NCBI RefSeq assembly: GCF_030269485.1
Contig: NZ_BSTL01000006.1
Span: forward strand, 310,001 to 374,000
Direction: 5' to 3'
Length of the DNA: 64,000 bases
Origin: Actinoplanes sp. NBRC 103695
GTDB taxonomy: Bacteria > Actinomycetota > Actinomycetes > Mycobacteriales > Micromonosporaceae
This document shows, piece after piece, positions 9,362 to 18,485 of this stretch; positions within the stretch are counted from its first letter, which is position 1; each line of letters begins with the position of its first letter. A program made the translations under genes and the position numbers. The notes under the pieces were generated by a model, which saw only the letters and a program-made list of their open reading frames with translations, was not told where the DNA came from and made no database searches.

Positions 9362-10855
9362 ATGACCGAGAGCTACGTGGTCGCGATCGACCAGGGCACG
9401 ACGTCCACGCGCTGCATCGTGTTCGACCGTCGCGGTCAGCTGGTCTCCCTCGCCCAGCAGGAACACAAACAGTATTTTCCGAAGCCGGGCTGGGTCGAGC
9501 ACGACGCGCTGGAGATCTGGCGCAACGTCGAGCGGCTGGGCCCCGAGGCGCTGCGCCGGGCCGGCATCACCGAGTCACAGGTGGCCGCGGTCGGCATCGC
9601 CAACCAGCGGGAGACCACTGTCGTCTGGGACCGGGTCACCGGCCGGCCGGTCGGGCACGCCATCGTCTGGCAGGACACCCGGACCGACACGCTGGTCAAC
9701 CGGCTGGCCCGGGCGCCGGGCGCGGACGCCGTCCACGAACGCTCGGCGCTGCCGCTGGCCACGTACTTCTCCGGGCCGCGGGTGCGCTGGATGCTGGACC
9801 GGACCCCCGGGCTGCGGGAGCGGGCCGAGCGTGGCGAGGTGCTGTTCGGCACGATGGAGACCTGGCTGATCTGGAAGCTCACCGGTGGACTGCACGTCAC
9901 CGACGTGACCAATGCCAGCCGCACGATGCTGCTCGACGTGCACACGCTCGACTGGTCGCCGGAGTCGCTGGCGTTCTTCGGCATCCCCCGGGAGATGCTC
10001 CCGGAGGTGCGGCCGTCGGTGGGCGTGTTCGGCACGGCCCGGAGCGCTTTTCCCGGGGTACGGATCGGAGCGGCGCTCGGTGACCAGCAGGCGGCGCTGT
10101 TCGGGCAGACGTGCTTCACGCCGGGCGAGGCCAAGTGCACGTACGGGACCGGCAGCTTCCTGCTGCTGAACACCGGCGCCGAACTGGTCCGTTCCACGCA
10201 CGGCCTGCTCAGCACGGTCGCCTACCAGATCGACGGCGAGCCCGCGGCGTACGCGCTGGAGGGCTCGATCGCGATCACCGGCTCGCTGGTGCAGTGGTTC
10301 CGCGATCAGCTCGAACTGATCGCCAGCGCGCCGGAGATCGAGACGCTCGCCCGCACCGTGGCGGACAACGGCGGCTGCTACATCGTGCCGGCGTTCTCCG
10401 GCCTGTTCGCGCCGCACTGGCGCTCCGAGGCGCGCGGCGTGGTGGTGGGGCTGACCTCGTACATCACCAAGGGTCACCTCGCCCGGGCGGTGCTGGAGGC
10501 GACCGCCTGGCAGATCCGCGAGGTGGTCGACGCGATGAACGCCGACTCCGGCCTGACCCTGAAGACGCTGAAGGTCGACGGCGGGATGACCGCCGACAAC
10601 CTGCTCATGCAGTTCCAGGCGGACGTGCTGGACGTGCCGGTGGTGCGCCCGCTCGCCTCCGAGACGGTGTCGCTGGGCGCGGCGTACGCGGCCGGGCTGG
10701 CCGTCGGTTACTGGCCCGACCTGGAGGGTCTGCGGCAGAACTGGCACCGGGCGGCACAGTGGCTACCCACTATGGACTCGGCGCTGCGCGACCGCGAGTA
10801 CGGCAACTGGAAACGGGCCGTATCCCGCACCCTGGACTGGATCGAGCCGTCCTGA
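9362..10855 (+). CDS. glpK: Glycerol kinase (second copy)
   Basis: 497 residues, FGGY family, with the phosphate-binding DQGTTSTR near the N-terminus and [20 protein letters not shown] near the C-terminus. It is close in sequence to the kinase at 6138-7643 but clearly diverged, for example between residues 115 and 140. The ATG is two bases after the gylR stop with a GGAGAGG site, so regulator and kinase are one transcript. Both ATP- and glycerol-binding motifs look intact, so it should be active. The duplication may separate basal from induced glycerol phosphorylation. Confidence 0.93.
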   Translation: MTESYVVAIDQGTTSTRCIVFDRRGQLVSLAQQEHKQYFPKPGWVEHDALEIWRNVERLGPEALRRAGITESQVAAVGIANQRETTVVWDRVTGRPVGHAIVWQDTRTDTLVNRLARAPGADAVHERSALPLATYFSGPRVRWMLDRTPGLRERAERGEVLFGTMETWLIWKLTGGLHVTDVTNASRTMLLDVHTLDWSPESLAFFGIPREMLPEVRPSVGVFGTARSAFPGVRIGAALGDQQAALFGQTCFTPGEAKCTYGTGSFLLLNTGAELVRSTHGLLSTVAYQIDGEPAAYALEGSIAITGSLVQWFRDQLELIASAPEIETLARTVADNGGCYIVPAFSGLFAPHWRSEARGVVVGLTSYITKGHLARAVLEATAWQIREVVDAMNADSGLTLKTLKVDGGMTADNLLMQFQADVLDVPVVRPLASETVSLGAAYAAGLAVGYWPDLEGLRQNWHRAAQWLPTMDSALRDREYGNWKRAVSRTLDWIEPS

Positions 10856-10934
10856 CCATTTCCTTGTTTGCCTATAGGATTTGCACGTAGTACCTTCACC
10901 GGCGACACCATCGCCCGCCGCTGAAGGAATCTCC

Positions 10935-12626
10935 ATGCGTCGAAGTCTGCCCGCCGTCCTCGTGAGCGCCATGCTGCTCACCGCATGCCAGGGAAACGGC
11001 GGTGAGGGCGGTGCCACCAGCGCGGCCTTCGATCCCAAGACCTGCCAGGGCGGGACGCTGAGCGTCCTGAACCAGGGCGGCATCAACCGCCTCGACCCGG
11101 CCCGGCTCTACACCTCCGGCGGCGGCAACATCCCGTCACTGCTCTTCCGGACGCTCACCACGCGTAACCGGCTGGAGGGCGAGGCCGGCACCAAACCCGC
11201 GCCGGACCTGGCGACCGACCTGGGCACCCCCTCGGACGGCGCGAAGACCTGGACCTACAAGCTCCGGGACGACGTCTTCTTCGAGGACGGCACGCCGATC
11301 AAGGCGGCCGACGTCAAGTACGGCATCGAGCGTTCGTTCTCGCCCGACCTGCCGGGCGGCGCGCCCTACCTGCGTGACTGGCTGGTCGGCGCGGCGAACT
11401 ACCAGGGCCCGTACAAGCAGCCCGACGGCCTCGAGGCCATCGAGACGCCGGACGACAAGACGATCGTCTTCAAGCTGAGCAAGCCCGAGGGCGACTTCCC
11501 ATTCCTGGCCACCGCCACCCAGTTCGCCCCGGTGCCGAAGGCGAAGGACAAGGGCGTCGGGTACGACGCGCACCCGATCTCGTCCGGGCCGTACAAGATC
11601 GAGTCGTACGAGCCCAAGAAGTCCCTCGAGCTGGTGCGCAACGAGCACTGGAAGCCCGCGGTCGACAACCTGCGGTACGCCTGCCCCGACCGCATCGAGG
11701 TGACGGCCGGCCTGGACGCCGCCGTGATCAACCAGCGGCTGGTCAGCGGCGCCGGCCAGGACGCCAACGCGGTGACCACCGACGCGGCGGTCGGCCCCGA
11801 GCAACTGGCCCAGCTCCAGCCCGGCTCCGAACTGGAGAAACGGGTGGCCCGCGGCGAGTTCCCCGCCACCACCTACCTGGCCTTCAACACCAGGAAGGCG
11901 CCGTTCGACGACCCGAAGGTGCGCGAGGCCCTGTCGTACGCGGTCAACCGCACCTCGGTCGTGAACGCGCTGGGCGGCAGCGCCGTCGCCGGGCCGTCGA
12001 CCACCTTCCTGCCGCCGCAGAAGGCGCTCGGCCACCAGGCGTACGACTTCTTCCCGGCCGGCGCCTCCGGTGACCCGGCCAAGGCCAAGGAGCTGCTCGC
12101 GGCGGCGGGCAAGCCCGGCCTGACGATCGAGCTGGCGCACGAGAACGACGACGGCAACGGGCTCGGCCCCAAGCCGGCGGCCGCCCTCCAGGAGGCCTTC
12201 AAGCAGGCCGGCGTGACCGTCAAGCTGACACCGATCGACTCGGCCACCTACCGCGACGTGACCGGCAAACCGGCCACCCAGCCCGGGCTGTCGCTGCAGT
12301 ACTGGGGCGCCGACTGGCCGTCCGGCGGGCCGTTCCTGATCCCGATCTTCGACGGCCGGCAGATCATCACCGCGGGCGGCAACTTCAACCTGGCCCAGTA
12401 CAACGACCCGGCGGTCAACGCCGAGATCGATGCGATCAACGCGCTCACCGACCAGTCCCAGGCGCAGCAGCGCTGGGGCGCGCTGGACGCGAAGATCGGC
12501 AAGCTGGCGCTGACCGTCCCGCTGGCCCACGAGAAGGACGTCTACCTGTTCGGCAAGAACGTCAAGAACGCTGTTCCGGACGGCTGGCGCGGCACCTACG
12601 ACCTGGCCCGGATCTCGGTCAAGTGA
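10935..12626 (+). CDS. Peptide-type ABC importer, solute-binding lipoprotein (family 5)
   Basis: 563 residues with a lipoprotein signal (MRRSLPAVLVSAMLLTACQG, Cys20 acylated). The mature part is a family 5 extracellular solute-binding protein (DppA/OppA/NikA type) with the typical TWTYKLRDDVFFEDGTPIKA segment. Start at 10935 preceded by GAAGGA. It opens a four-gene operon with two permeases and a double ATPase, each joined by a 4-base overlap. Possible promoter: TTGTTT (10864) and TAGTAC with an 18-bp spacer. Substrate probably peptides; nickel or other ligands cannot be excluded. Confidence 0.92.
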   Translation: MRRSLPAVLVSAMLLTACQGNGGEGGATSAAFDPKTCQGGTLSVLNQGGINRLDPARLYTSGGGNIPSLLFRTLTTRNRLEGEAGTKPAPDLATDLGTPSDGAKTWTYKLRDDVFFEDGTPIKAADVKYGIERSFSPDLPGGAPYLRDWLVGAANYQGPYKQPDGLEAIETPDDKTIVFKLSKPEGDFPFLATATQFAPVPKAKDKGVGYDAHPISSGPYKIESYEPKKSLELVRNEHWKPAVDNLRYACPDRIEVTAGLDAAVINQRLVSGAGQDANAVTTDAAVGPEQLAQLQPGSELEKRVARGEFPATTYLAFNTRKAPFDDPKVREALSYAVNRTSVVNALGGSAVAGPSTTFLPPQKALGHQAYDFFPAGASGDPAKAKELLAAAGKPGLTIELAHENDDGNGLGPKPAAALQEAFKQAGVTVKLTPIDSATYRDVTGKPATQPGLSLQYWGADWPSGGPFLIPIFDGRQIITAGGNFNLAQYNDPAVNAEIDAINALTDQSQAQQRWGALDAKIGKLALTVPLAHEKDVYLFGKNVKNAVPDGWRGTYDLARISVK

Positions 12627-13513
12627 CACGCGCCGCGGTCGCCTTCCGGGACCGCGGTCTCGTCGCCGGCGCGGCGATCGCCACCCTCATGGTGGTGGTC
12701 GCCGTGTCGGCGCCGCTGCTCACCGCGATCTCCGGTCAGGACCCGACCACCTTCCACGACGGCCTGCTGGACTCCGCCCGCGGCGGGGTGCCGGTCGGCG
12801 CGTTCGGCGGGGTCAGCGGCGAGCACTGGCTCGGCGTCGAGCCCGGCACCGGCCGCGACCTGTTCGCCCGCATCGTCTACGGCGCGCGGGTGTCGCTCGG
12901 CGTCGCGGTCGGCGCCACCGTTCTGCAGGTGCTGATCGGTCTGCTGGCCGGGCTGGCGGCCGGGCTCGGCGGGCGGTGGGCGGACGCCGCCCTGGGCCGC
13001 CTGATCGACCTGGTCCTGGCCGTGCCCAGCCTGGTGCTGGCGATCTCGCTGCTGGCCATCGTGCCCGCCGACTGGCCGCGCCCGGTGCTGCTGGCCGTGG
13101 TGATCGCGGTGCTCGGCTGGGGTGGCACGGCCCGGATCACCCGGGGCGAGACGCTGTCGCTGCGGACCCGGGACTACGTGGCCGCGGCACGGGTGTCCGG
13201 CGCCGGGTGGTTCCGGGTGGCGCGGCGGGAGATCCTGCCCGGGCTGACCGCGCCGGTGCTCACGTACGCGGCACTGATCCTGCCCACCAACATGATCGTC
13301 GAGGCCGGGCTGTCGTTCCTCGGCGTCGGCGTGCGGCCGCCGACCCCGTCGTGGGGTCAGATGCTGTCCACCGCGACCACCTGGTTCCGTGCCGACCCGA
13401 TGTACGTCGTCGTCCCCGGCGGCCTGCTGTTCCTGACCCTGCTGGCGTTCGTGCTGGTCGCCAACGGCCTGCGCCGCGTCCTCGACCCACGGCAGAGCGA
13501 GTTCCTGCGATGA
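12623..13513 (+). CDS. ABC importer permease (DppC type)
   Basis: 296 residues. An N-terminal span plus a periplasmic loop precede the five-to-six-span binding-protein-dependent transport domain; the EAA-type loop reads ARVSGAGWFRVARREILPG. Order is SBP, DppC, DppB, ATPase, the reverse of the usual DppB-DppC order. The start (GTG) overlaps the previous stop by four bases. Confidence 0.9.
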   Translation: MTRAAVAFRDRGLVAGAAIATLMVVVAVSAPLLTAISGQDPTTFHDGLLDSARGGVPVGAFGGVSGEHWLGVEPGTGRDLFARIVYGARVSLGVAVGATVLQVLIGLLAGLAAGLGGRWADAALGRLIDLVLAVPSLVLAISLLAIVPADWPRPVLLAVVIAVLGWGGTARITRGETLSLRTRDYVAAARVSGAGWFRVARREILPGLTAPVLTYAALILPTNMIVEAGLSFLGVGVRPPTPSWGQMLSTATTWFRADPMYVVVPGGLLFLTLLAFVLVANGLRRVLDPRQSEFLR

Positions 13514-14499
13514 CCGGCTACCTGTTCCGCCGGATCGGCGGCGCCCTGCTCGTGCTGTTCGGGCTGACCACCATCCTGTACGCGCTCTTCTACCTGGCCC
13601 CGTCCGACCCGGCGGTCCTCACCTGCGGCAAGGGCTGCACGCCCGAACGCCTGGCCGACGTGCGCCACGCGATGGGCGTCGACGACCCGGTCCACGTGCA
13701 GTACGCCCACTTCCTCGAGGGACTGGTCGCCGGTCGCGACTACCCGAGCGGCCCCGACGTGCGGCACTGCCCCGCGCCCTGCCTGGGCTACTCGTTCGAG
13801 ACCGACCAGCCGGTCACCGCCCTGCTCACCGACCGCCTGCCGGTGTCGGTGTCCCTGGCGATCGGCGCCGAGGCGCTGTCCCTGGTCGTCGGCATCGGCG
13901 CCGGGATGCTCTCCGGGCTGCGCCGGCACCGCTGGCTCGACCGGCTGGTCAACGGCCTGGTCCTGACCGGGTACGCGGTCCCGGTCTTCCTGGTCGGCCT
14001 GCTGCTGCTCCTGCTCTTCTGCGTGGTCCTGCAGTGGCTGCCGTTCCCGGCCTACGTCCCGTTCACCACGAACCCGCTGCTCTGGGCGCAGAACCTGCTC
14101 CTGCCCTGGGTCGCGCTGGCCACCATCCAGGCCGCCGCGTACGCCCGCCTGACCCGGGCCGGCATCCAGGAGACGCTCGCCGAGGACCACATCCGCACCG
14201 CCCGCGCGTACGGCCTGCCGGAACGGCGGATCATCTGGCGGCGAGCCTTCCGCGGCGCCATGCTGCCGCTGGTCACCCTGACCGCGCTGGACGTCGCGGC
14301 GATCATGACCAGCGCGGTGCTGACCGAGACCATGTTCGGGCTGCCCGGCATCGGCCAGCTGCTGGTCGGCGCGGTCAACCAGATCGACCTGCCGGTGGTC
14401 GTCGGCGTGACCCTGCTCACCGGCCTGCTCATCGTGGTGGCGAACGCCGTCGCCGACCTGCTCTACGCCGCCATCGACCCCCGGGTGCAACTGCGATGA
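13510..14499 (+). CDS. ABC importer permease (DppB type)
   Basis: 329 residues, six membrane spans. The large external loop carries CGKGCTPERLADVRHAMGVD and HCPAPCLGYSFE, a Cys-rich signature of actinobacterial DppB proteins. The EAA loop is ARAYGLPERRIIWRRAFRGA. ATG at 13510 overlaps the preceding stop. Forms the channel with the DppC-type protein. Confidence 0.92.
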   Translation: MTGYLFRRIGGALLVLFGLTTILYALFYLAPSDPAVLTCGKGCTPERLADVRHAMGVDDPVHVQYAHFLEGLVAGRDYPSGPDVRHCPAPCLGYSFETDQPVTALLTDRLPVSVSLAIGAEALSLVVGIGAGMLSGLRRHRWLDRLVNGLVLTGYAVPVFLVGLLLLLLFCVVLQWLPFPAYVPFTTNPLLWAQNLLLPWVALATIQAAAYARLTRAGIQETLAEDHIRTARAYGLPERRIIWRRAFRGAMLPLVTLTALDVAAIMTSAVLTETMFGLPGIGQLLVGAVNQIDLPVVVGVTLLTGLLIVVANAVADLLYAAIDPRVQLR

Positions 14500-16160
14500 C
14501 CACCGAGCCTGTGGACAACCAGCCAGAAGTGTCAGTCCCGGGCGCTACGTTGGCGCCCACCCACAGGGGCGGGGGAGGTGGCGGCGCGCGCAAAAGCCTC
14601 AAGATCGAAAATCTGCGGATCGGCTTCGGCGACACGCGGGCCGTCGACGGGCTGAGCTTCGAGCTCCCGCCCGGCGGCGCGGTCGGCATCGTCGGCGAGT
14701 CCGGCTCCGGCAAGAGCGCCACCGCGCTGGCCCTGCTCGGGCTGCACCAGAACGCCACGGTGACCGGCCGGATCAGCTTCGGCGGCACCGACCTGACCAC
14801 CCTGGACGACCGGGAGTGGCGGCGGATCCGGGGCGCCCGGATCGCCATGGTGTTCCAGGAGCCGCTGACCGCGCTCAGCCCGTTCCACCGGATCGGCGAC
14901 CAGATCGCCGAGGTGTACCGGATCCACACCGGCGCCACCCGACGAGCCGCGCGGCTGCGGGCCGTCGAGGTGCTGAAACAGGTGCACATCCCGGACGCCG
15001 AGCGCCGGGCCCGGTCGTATCCGCACCAGTTCTCCGGCGGGATGCGGCAGCGGGCCCTGATCGCGATGGCGCTGGCCTGCCGCCCGCAGGTGATCGTCGC
15101 GGACGAGCCCACCACGGCCCTCGACGTCACCGTGCAGGCGCAGATCCTCGACCTGCTCGACGAGGTGCGGTCCACCACGGGCGCCGGGCTGCTGCTGATC
15201 AGCCACGACCTCGGGGTGGTCGCCGGGTCGGCCGACAGCGTCGTGGTGATGCGGAACGGGCGGGCCGTCGAGCAGGGGCCCACCGAGTCCGTCCTGGTGA
15301 CGCCGCGGGAGGCGTACACCAGAGAATTGATCGCGGCCGTGCCCCACCCGAACCCGCCGCGGACCGTCGAGGGCGAGCCGCTCCTGCGCCTCACCGACGT
15401 GCGCAAGCACTTCAAGCTGCCGCGGCGCGGGCGGGTCGACGCGGTCGACGGCGTCACCCTGGACGTGCGGCGCGGCGAGACGCTGGGCATCGCCGGCGAA
15501 TCGGGTACGGGCAAGACGACGCTCGCCCGGATGATGGTCGGGCTGGTCGAGCCGTCCGCCGGGAAGATCACCTTCGACGGCGCGGACATCGCGCGGCGCC
15601 GCGGGCGGTCGGTGCAGATGGTGTTCCAGGACCCGCTGTCCTCGCTCAACCCGCGGCGCACGGTGGGCGAGAGCATCGCCGACCCGCTCCGGCTGCAGGG
15701 CGTCCGCGACCCGCGCGCCCGGGTCTTGTCGCTGCTGGAGCGCGTCGGGCTGTCGCCACGGGAGTACGACCGCTACCCGCACCAGCTCTCCGGCGGGATG
15801 CGGCAGCGGGTCGGGATCGCCCGGGCGCTCGCGCCGTCGCCGCGCCTCATCGTCTGCGACGAGCCGGTGTCGTCCCTCGACGTCACCACGCAGGCGCAGA
15901 TCCTCGCGCTGCTCGAGGACCTGCGCTCGACGCTGGACCTGACGCTGGTGGTCGTCTCGCACGACCTGGCGGTGCTGCGGCAGATCGCGGACCGGGTCGC
16001 GGTTCTGTCCGGCGGGGCGGTGGTCGAGCTGGGCGACACCGCTCGGGTGTACGAGCAGCCGGAGCACCCGTACACGAAGGAACTCCTCGCGGCGATCCCG
16101 GTGGCCGACCCGCTCGAGGCTCGCCGGTTGCGCGCATTGCGGCGGTCCCGGCTGGTTTGA
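14496..16160 (+). CDS. ABC importer ATPase, two fused nucleotide-binding domains (DppD-DppF)
   Basis: 554 residues. Domain 1 has Walker A GESGSGKSAT and signature FSGGMRQR; domain 2 has GESGTGKTT and LSGGMRQRVGIARA; both carry Walker B and H-loop residues, so one polypeptide powers the importer. The first ~32 residues (VDNQPEVSVPGATLAPTHRG followed by a Gly run) are unlike ABC proteins and are encoded by a copy of a dispersed repeat. The repeat stays in frame. The ATG at 14496 overlaps the permease stop. If translation began inside, no good alternative start is seen before KSLKIENLRIGF. Confidence 0.92.
   Translation: MTTEPVDNQPEVSVPGATLAPTHRGGGGGGARKSLKIENLRIGFGDTRAVDGLSFELPPGGAVGIVGESGSGKSATALALLGLHQNATVTGRISFGGTDLTTLDDREWRRIRGARIAMVFQEPLTALSPFHRIGDQIAEVYRIHTGATRRAARLRAVEVLKQVHIPDAERRARSYPHQFSGGMRQRALIAMALACRPQVIVADEPTTALDVTVQAQILDLLDEVRSTTGAGLLLISHDLGVVAGSADSVVVMRNGRAVEQGPTESVLVTPREAYTRELIAAVPHPNPPRTVEGEPLLRLTDVRKHFKLPRRGRVDAVDGVTLDVRRGETLGIAGESGTGKTTLARMMVGLVEPSAGKITFDGADIARRRGRSVQMVFQDPLSSLNPRRTVGESIADPLRLQGVRDPRARVLSLLERVGLSPREYDRYPHQLSGGMRQRVGIARALAPSPRLIVCDEPVSSLDVTTQAQILALLEDLRSTLDLTLVVVSHDLAVLRQIADRVAVLSGGAVVELGDTARVYEQPEHPYTKELLAAIPVADPLEARRLRALRRSRLV
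14508..14586 (+). repeat. Dispersed repeat, copy A, inside an ABC ATPase gene
   Basis: Starts CCTGTGGACA and ends with CCCACCCACA, a G-rich run and GGTGGCGGCG. A second copy in the same orientation is at 21332-21415. Outer blocks are identical and the 37-bp middle matches at about 21 positions in my hand alignment. The left end contains TGTGGACAA, the complement of the actinobacterial DnaA box TTGTCCACA. It encodes residues about 5-31 of the ATPase. Confidence 0.7.
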
Positions 16161-16185
16161 CATCCATGATTATCGATGTACCGTC

Positions 16186-17079
16186 GTGTCGATGCGGATA
16201 TTTTTCGCGGTTCTGCTGATGTTCCCGCCGGCCCCCGCCGCCACCGTCGGCGTGGAGGTCTTCGCCCCCGACGGCAGCATCAGCCGGGCCTCGGTGCCGG
16301 TCGCGGCACTCCCCCGCGCCACCCGGGACGCGGTGGACGCCGAGGTGGTGACCATCCAGCAGACCGGCTCGCCCGCCGACCGGTACGACCTGGTGTTCAT
16401 CGGCGACGGCTACACGGCCGGCGAGCAGGCGCTGTTCCACAGCCAGGCAGTCGCCTGGTGGGCGCGGATCACCGCATACGAGCCGTTCAAGACCCTGAAG
16501 GACAAGTTCAACGTCTGGCAGGTCAACGCGGTGTCCCGGCAGTCCGGCTCGGACAACGACCCGACGCCCGGCGTACGGAAGGACACCGTGCTGGGCGGCG
16601 CCTTCTACTGCGGCGACCTCGCACGGCTGATCTGCGTCGACACGACCGTCACCCGGGCGTACGCCGCCCTGGCCCCCGGCGCCGACCAGGCGCTGGTCCT
16701 GGTCAACAGCAGCACGTACGGCGGCTCCGGCGGCACGGTCACCGTGGCCAGCGGCGGCAACGCCCAGTCCGGCGAGATCGTCCTGCACGAGCTCGGCCAC
16801 TCGATCGGCGGCCTGGCCGACGAGTACGGCGGCCCCGGCGTCTACCCCGACGGCGAGCCCGCCGAGCCGAACGTGTCGCTGGGCACCACCAAGTGGGCGT
16901 CCTACCTGGGCCGGGCCACCCCCGACGGCGGCGTGATCGGCGCGTACGAGGGCGGCGCCTACTACGACCGAGGCGTCTACCGCCCCAGCCAGAACTCGAT
17001 CATGCGCACCCTCGGCAACAAGTTCAACCTGATCGGCATCGACCGGCTCACCGCGGCCATCAACGCCCGGACCGGCTAG
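16186..17079 (+). CDS. Secreted M64-family zinc metallopeptidase
   Basis: 297 residues with a signal peptide (MSMRIFFAVLLMFPPAPAAT). The M64 (IgA peptidase-like) core begins YDLVFIGDGYTAGEQ, and the zinc site is HELGHSIGGLADEYGG with His201, Glu202 and His205, followed by the family-typical DEY. This is a compact single-domain member. The GTG at 16186 or the ATG six bases later could be the start; a TTGACA hexamer overlaps the stop of the upstream ABC ATPase (16157-16162), suggesting its own promoter. Substrate unknown. Confidence 0.85.
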   Translation: MSMRIFFAVLLMFPPAPAATVGVEVFAPDGSISRASVPVAALPRATRDAVDAEVVTIQQTGSPADRYDLVFIGDGYTAGEQALFHSQAVAWWARITAYEPFKTLKDKFNVWQVNAVSRQSGSDNDPTPGVRKDTVLGGAFYCGDLARLICVDTTVTRAYAALAPGADQALVLVNSSTYGGSGGTVTVASGGNAQSGEIVLHELGHSIGGLADEYGGPGVYPDGEPAEPNVSLGTTKWASYLGRATPDGGVIGAYEGGAYYDRGVYRPSQNSIMRTLGNKFNLIGIDRLTAAINARTG

Positions 17080-17166
17080 GCCGCCGGGTGTCCTCGATCT
17101 GACGGTCCGCCGGGCGCGGCCATCAACGATGCTGTCATCGAGGCCATTCGATGGCGGGAGAGTGCG

Positions 17167-18156
17167 ATGGACGGTATCGGCTATCGGGGTGTCTCCGACG
17201 TCGTCGAGGAGGACGAGAGAGCCGATTCCTGGTGGGACTACCCGGTGTACCTGACGGACCGGGAAGCCGAGACGCCGTGGCACGAGGTGGCGTCCAAGAT
17301 CCGGTCGCTGCGCGACCTCACCGAGGACGAGCCCGGCCTCACGCGAGCCCATGAGACAGCCGTCCATCTGGACGGGATGATCGGCGCCGCCCGGCGCGAT
17401 CTCGACACCGCCGATGTGCTTCCGCTGCTCGTTGCCGCACGGTACTTCGCCGAGGAGGCCGACGAGGCGGCCGACCTCCCGGAACTCCTCCGCCGGGAGA
17501 CCGGCGAACTGGCGGCACTGCTCGGCGCCAGGCTCGGCGAGGCGGTACGAGCCGACCGCGAGGCGACCCCACTCTGGCTGGACGCGGCGCCAGCGGTGCA
17601 CAGCCGGATCAATGTCGCCGGCGAGATCCGGACCCTCGACCACCACCACGTACGCCGGGTCACGCTCGACTGCGAGAGCCTCCACCGCGACGGTCCGGCG
17701 CTCGAAGCGTTCGTCGCCGTGCTGGTGGACCCGTCCGAGGAGAACATCGCCGCGCTGCGGGAACGGCTCCGGGAGATCGTCCGAGAGGACCGTCAGCGGC
17801 TCCCGGCCCGGGTCGAAACCCACTCGTCCACCGCGGGCTACCACATCCGCGAGACGGTCGTCCCGCTCGCTGATCTCCTCCACCACCGGCCCGGCCTCGT
17901 CGAGGCCCTCGCCGAGGAATACGTCCATGGCGTCTCGCCGGCGGCCGTCCTCGCCGCCCTCGATGAGGTCGCCGACCTGAGGATCCTCCGGCACGCACAC
18001 GGCTCCGGCGCGGTGCGGGCCGGCTTGGCCGCGGCCGTGATGATCGGGTACGGCATCCGCATCACCGCGAGCACCACGGTCGACGCCGGTGGCCTCGCCC
18101 GCTTCGACGAGACGGTTCGTAGCCAGGTCAACGCGACGTTCACCGATCACCGCTAG
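17167..18156 (+). CDS. Hypothetical protein, 329 residues
   Basis: I do not recognise the family. The protein is soluble, acidic and largely helical (long EEADEAADLPELLRRETGE-type helices), with a central mixed segment around WLDAAPAVHSRINVAGEIRT and no signal peptide or membrane span. The ATG at 17167 follows GGGAGAG. Codon use matches its neighbours. It is convergent with the small ORF on the other strand, whose stop codon overlaps its own by two bases. Confidence 0.7.
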   Translation: MDGIGYRGVSDVVEEDERADSWWDYPVYLTDREAETPWHEVASKIRSLRDLTEDEPGLTRAHETAVHLDGMIGAARRDLDTADVLPLLVAARYFAEEADEAADLPELLRRETGELAALLGARLGEAVRADREATPLWLDAAPAVHSRINVAGEIRTLDHHHVRRVTLDCESLHRDGPALEAFVAVLVDPSEENIAALRERLREIVREDRQRLPARVETHSSTAGYHIRETVVPLADLLHHRPGLVEALAEEYVHGVSPAAVLAALDEVADLRILRHAHGSGAVRAGLAAAVMIGYGIRITASTTVDAGGLARFDETVRSQVNATFTDHR

Positions 18157-18449
18157 GCCGACAGGACGGCGATCACGTCCCGCTGCGACTGCGCCCAGCC
18201 ATCCGGGTCGGCCTGGCGCGCCTGGGTCAGGACCGCACGGAGGGCCTCACGCGGATCCTCCCGCAGCCGGCCGTGGACCGCCGCCCAGCCGTGGGCCCGC
18301 CGCTTCGCCGCCTCGCCCGGATGCTCGTCCCGCAGCCACTCCCCCGTGATCCTGTTCCACTGCACGAGAGCCGCCTCGGTGCCGGCGGAGAGACGCTCCA
18401 GCACGCCCCCGTCCGTGGCATGCGCCCCCGGGCACTCGACCAGCAGCAC
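18153..18449 (-). CDS. Small hypothetical protein downstream of lysR
   Basis: About 98 residues, helical, Arg/Ala/Glu-rich (WNRITGEWLRDEHPGEAAKR), family not recognised. The GTG at 18449 is the best start in the track of this frame; the open frame itself continues upstream without a stop to the lysR TGA at 18486, that is 12 further codons in the same frame as lysR. It could be a separate small gene following GAGGA, or a tail reached by readthrough. Confidence 0.45.
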   Translation of the reverse strand: MLLVECPGAHATDGGVLERLSAGTEAALVQWNRITGEWLRDEHPGEAAKRRAHGWAAVHGRLREDPREALRAVLTQARQADPDGWAQSQRDVIAVLSA

Positions 18450-18485
18450 CCCGTCACCGAGCCGATCAGCGAGATGTCCTCGGAG

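Noticed and set aside
16157..16185. Full promoter for the M64 peptidase gene
   Set aside because: TTGACA is present but no acceptable -10 box lies at 16-18 bp, so only the -35 is mentioned and no promoter feature is called.
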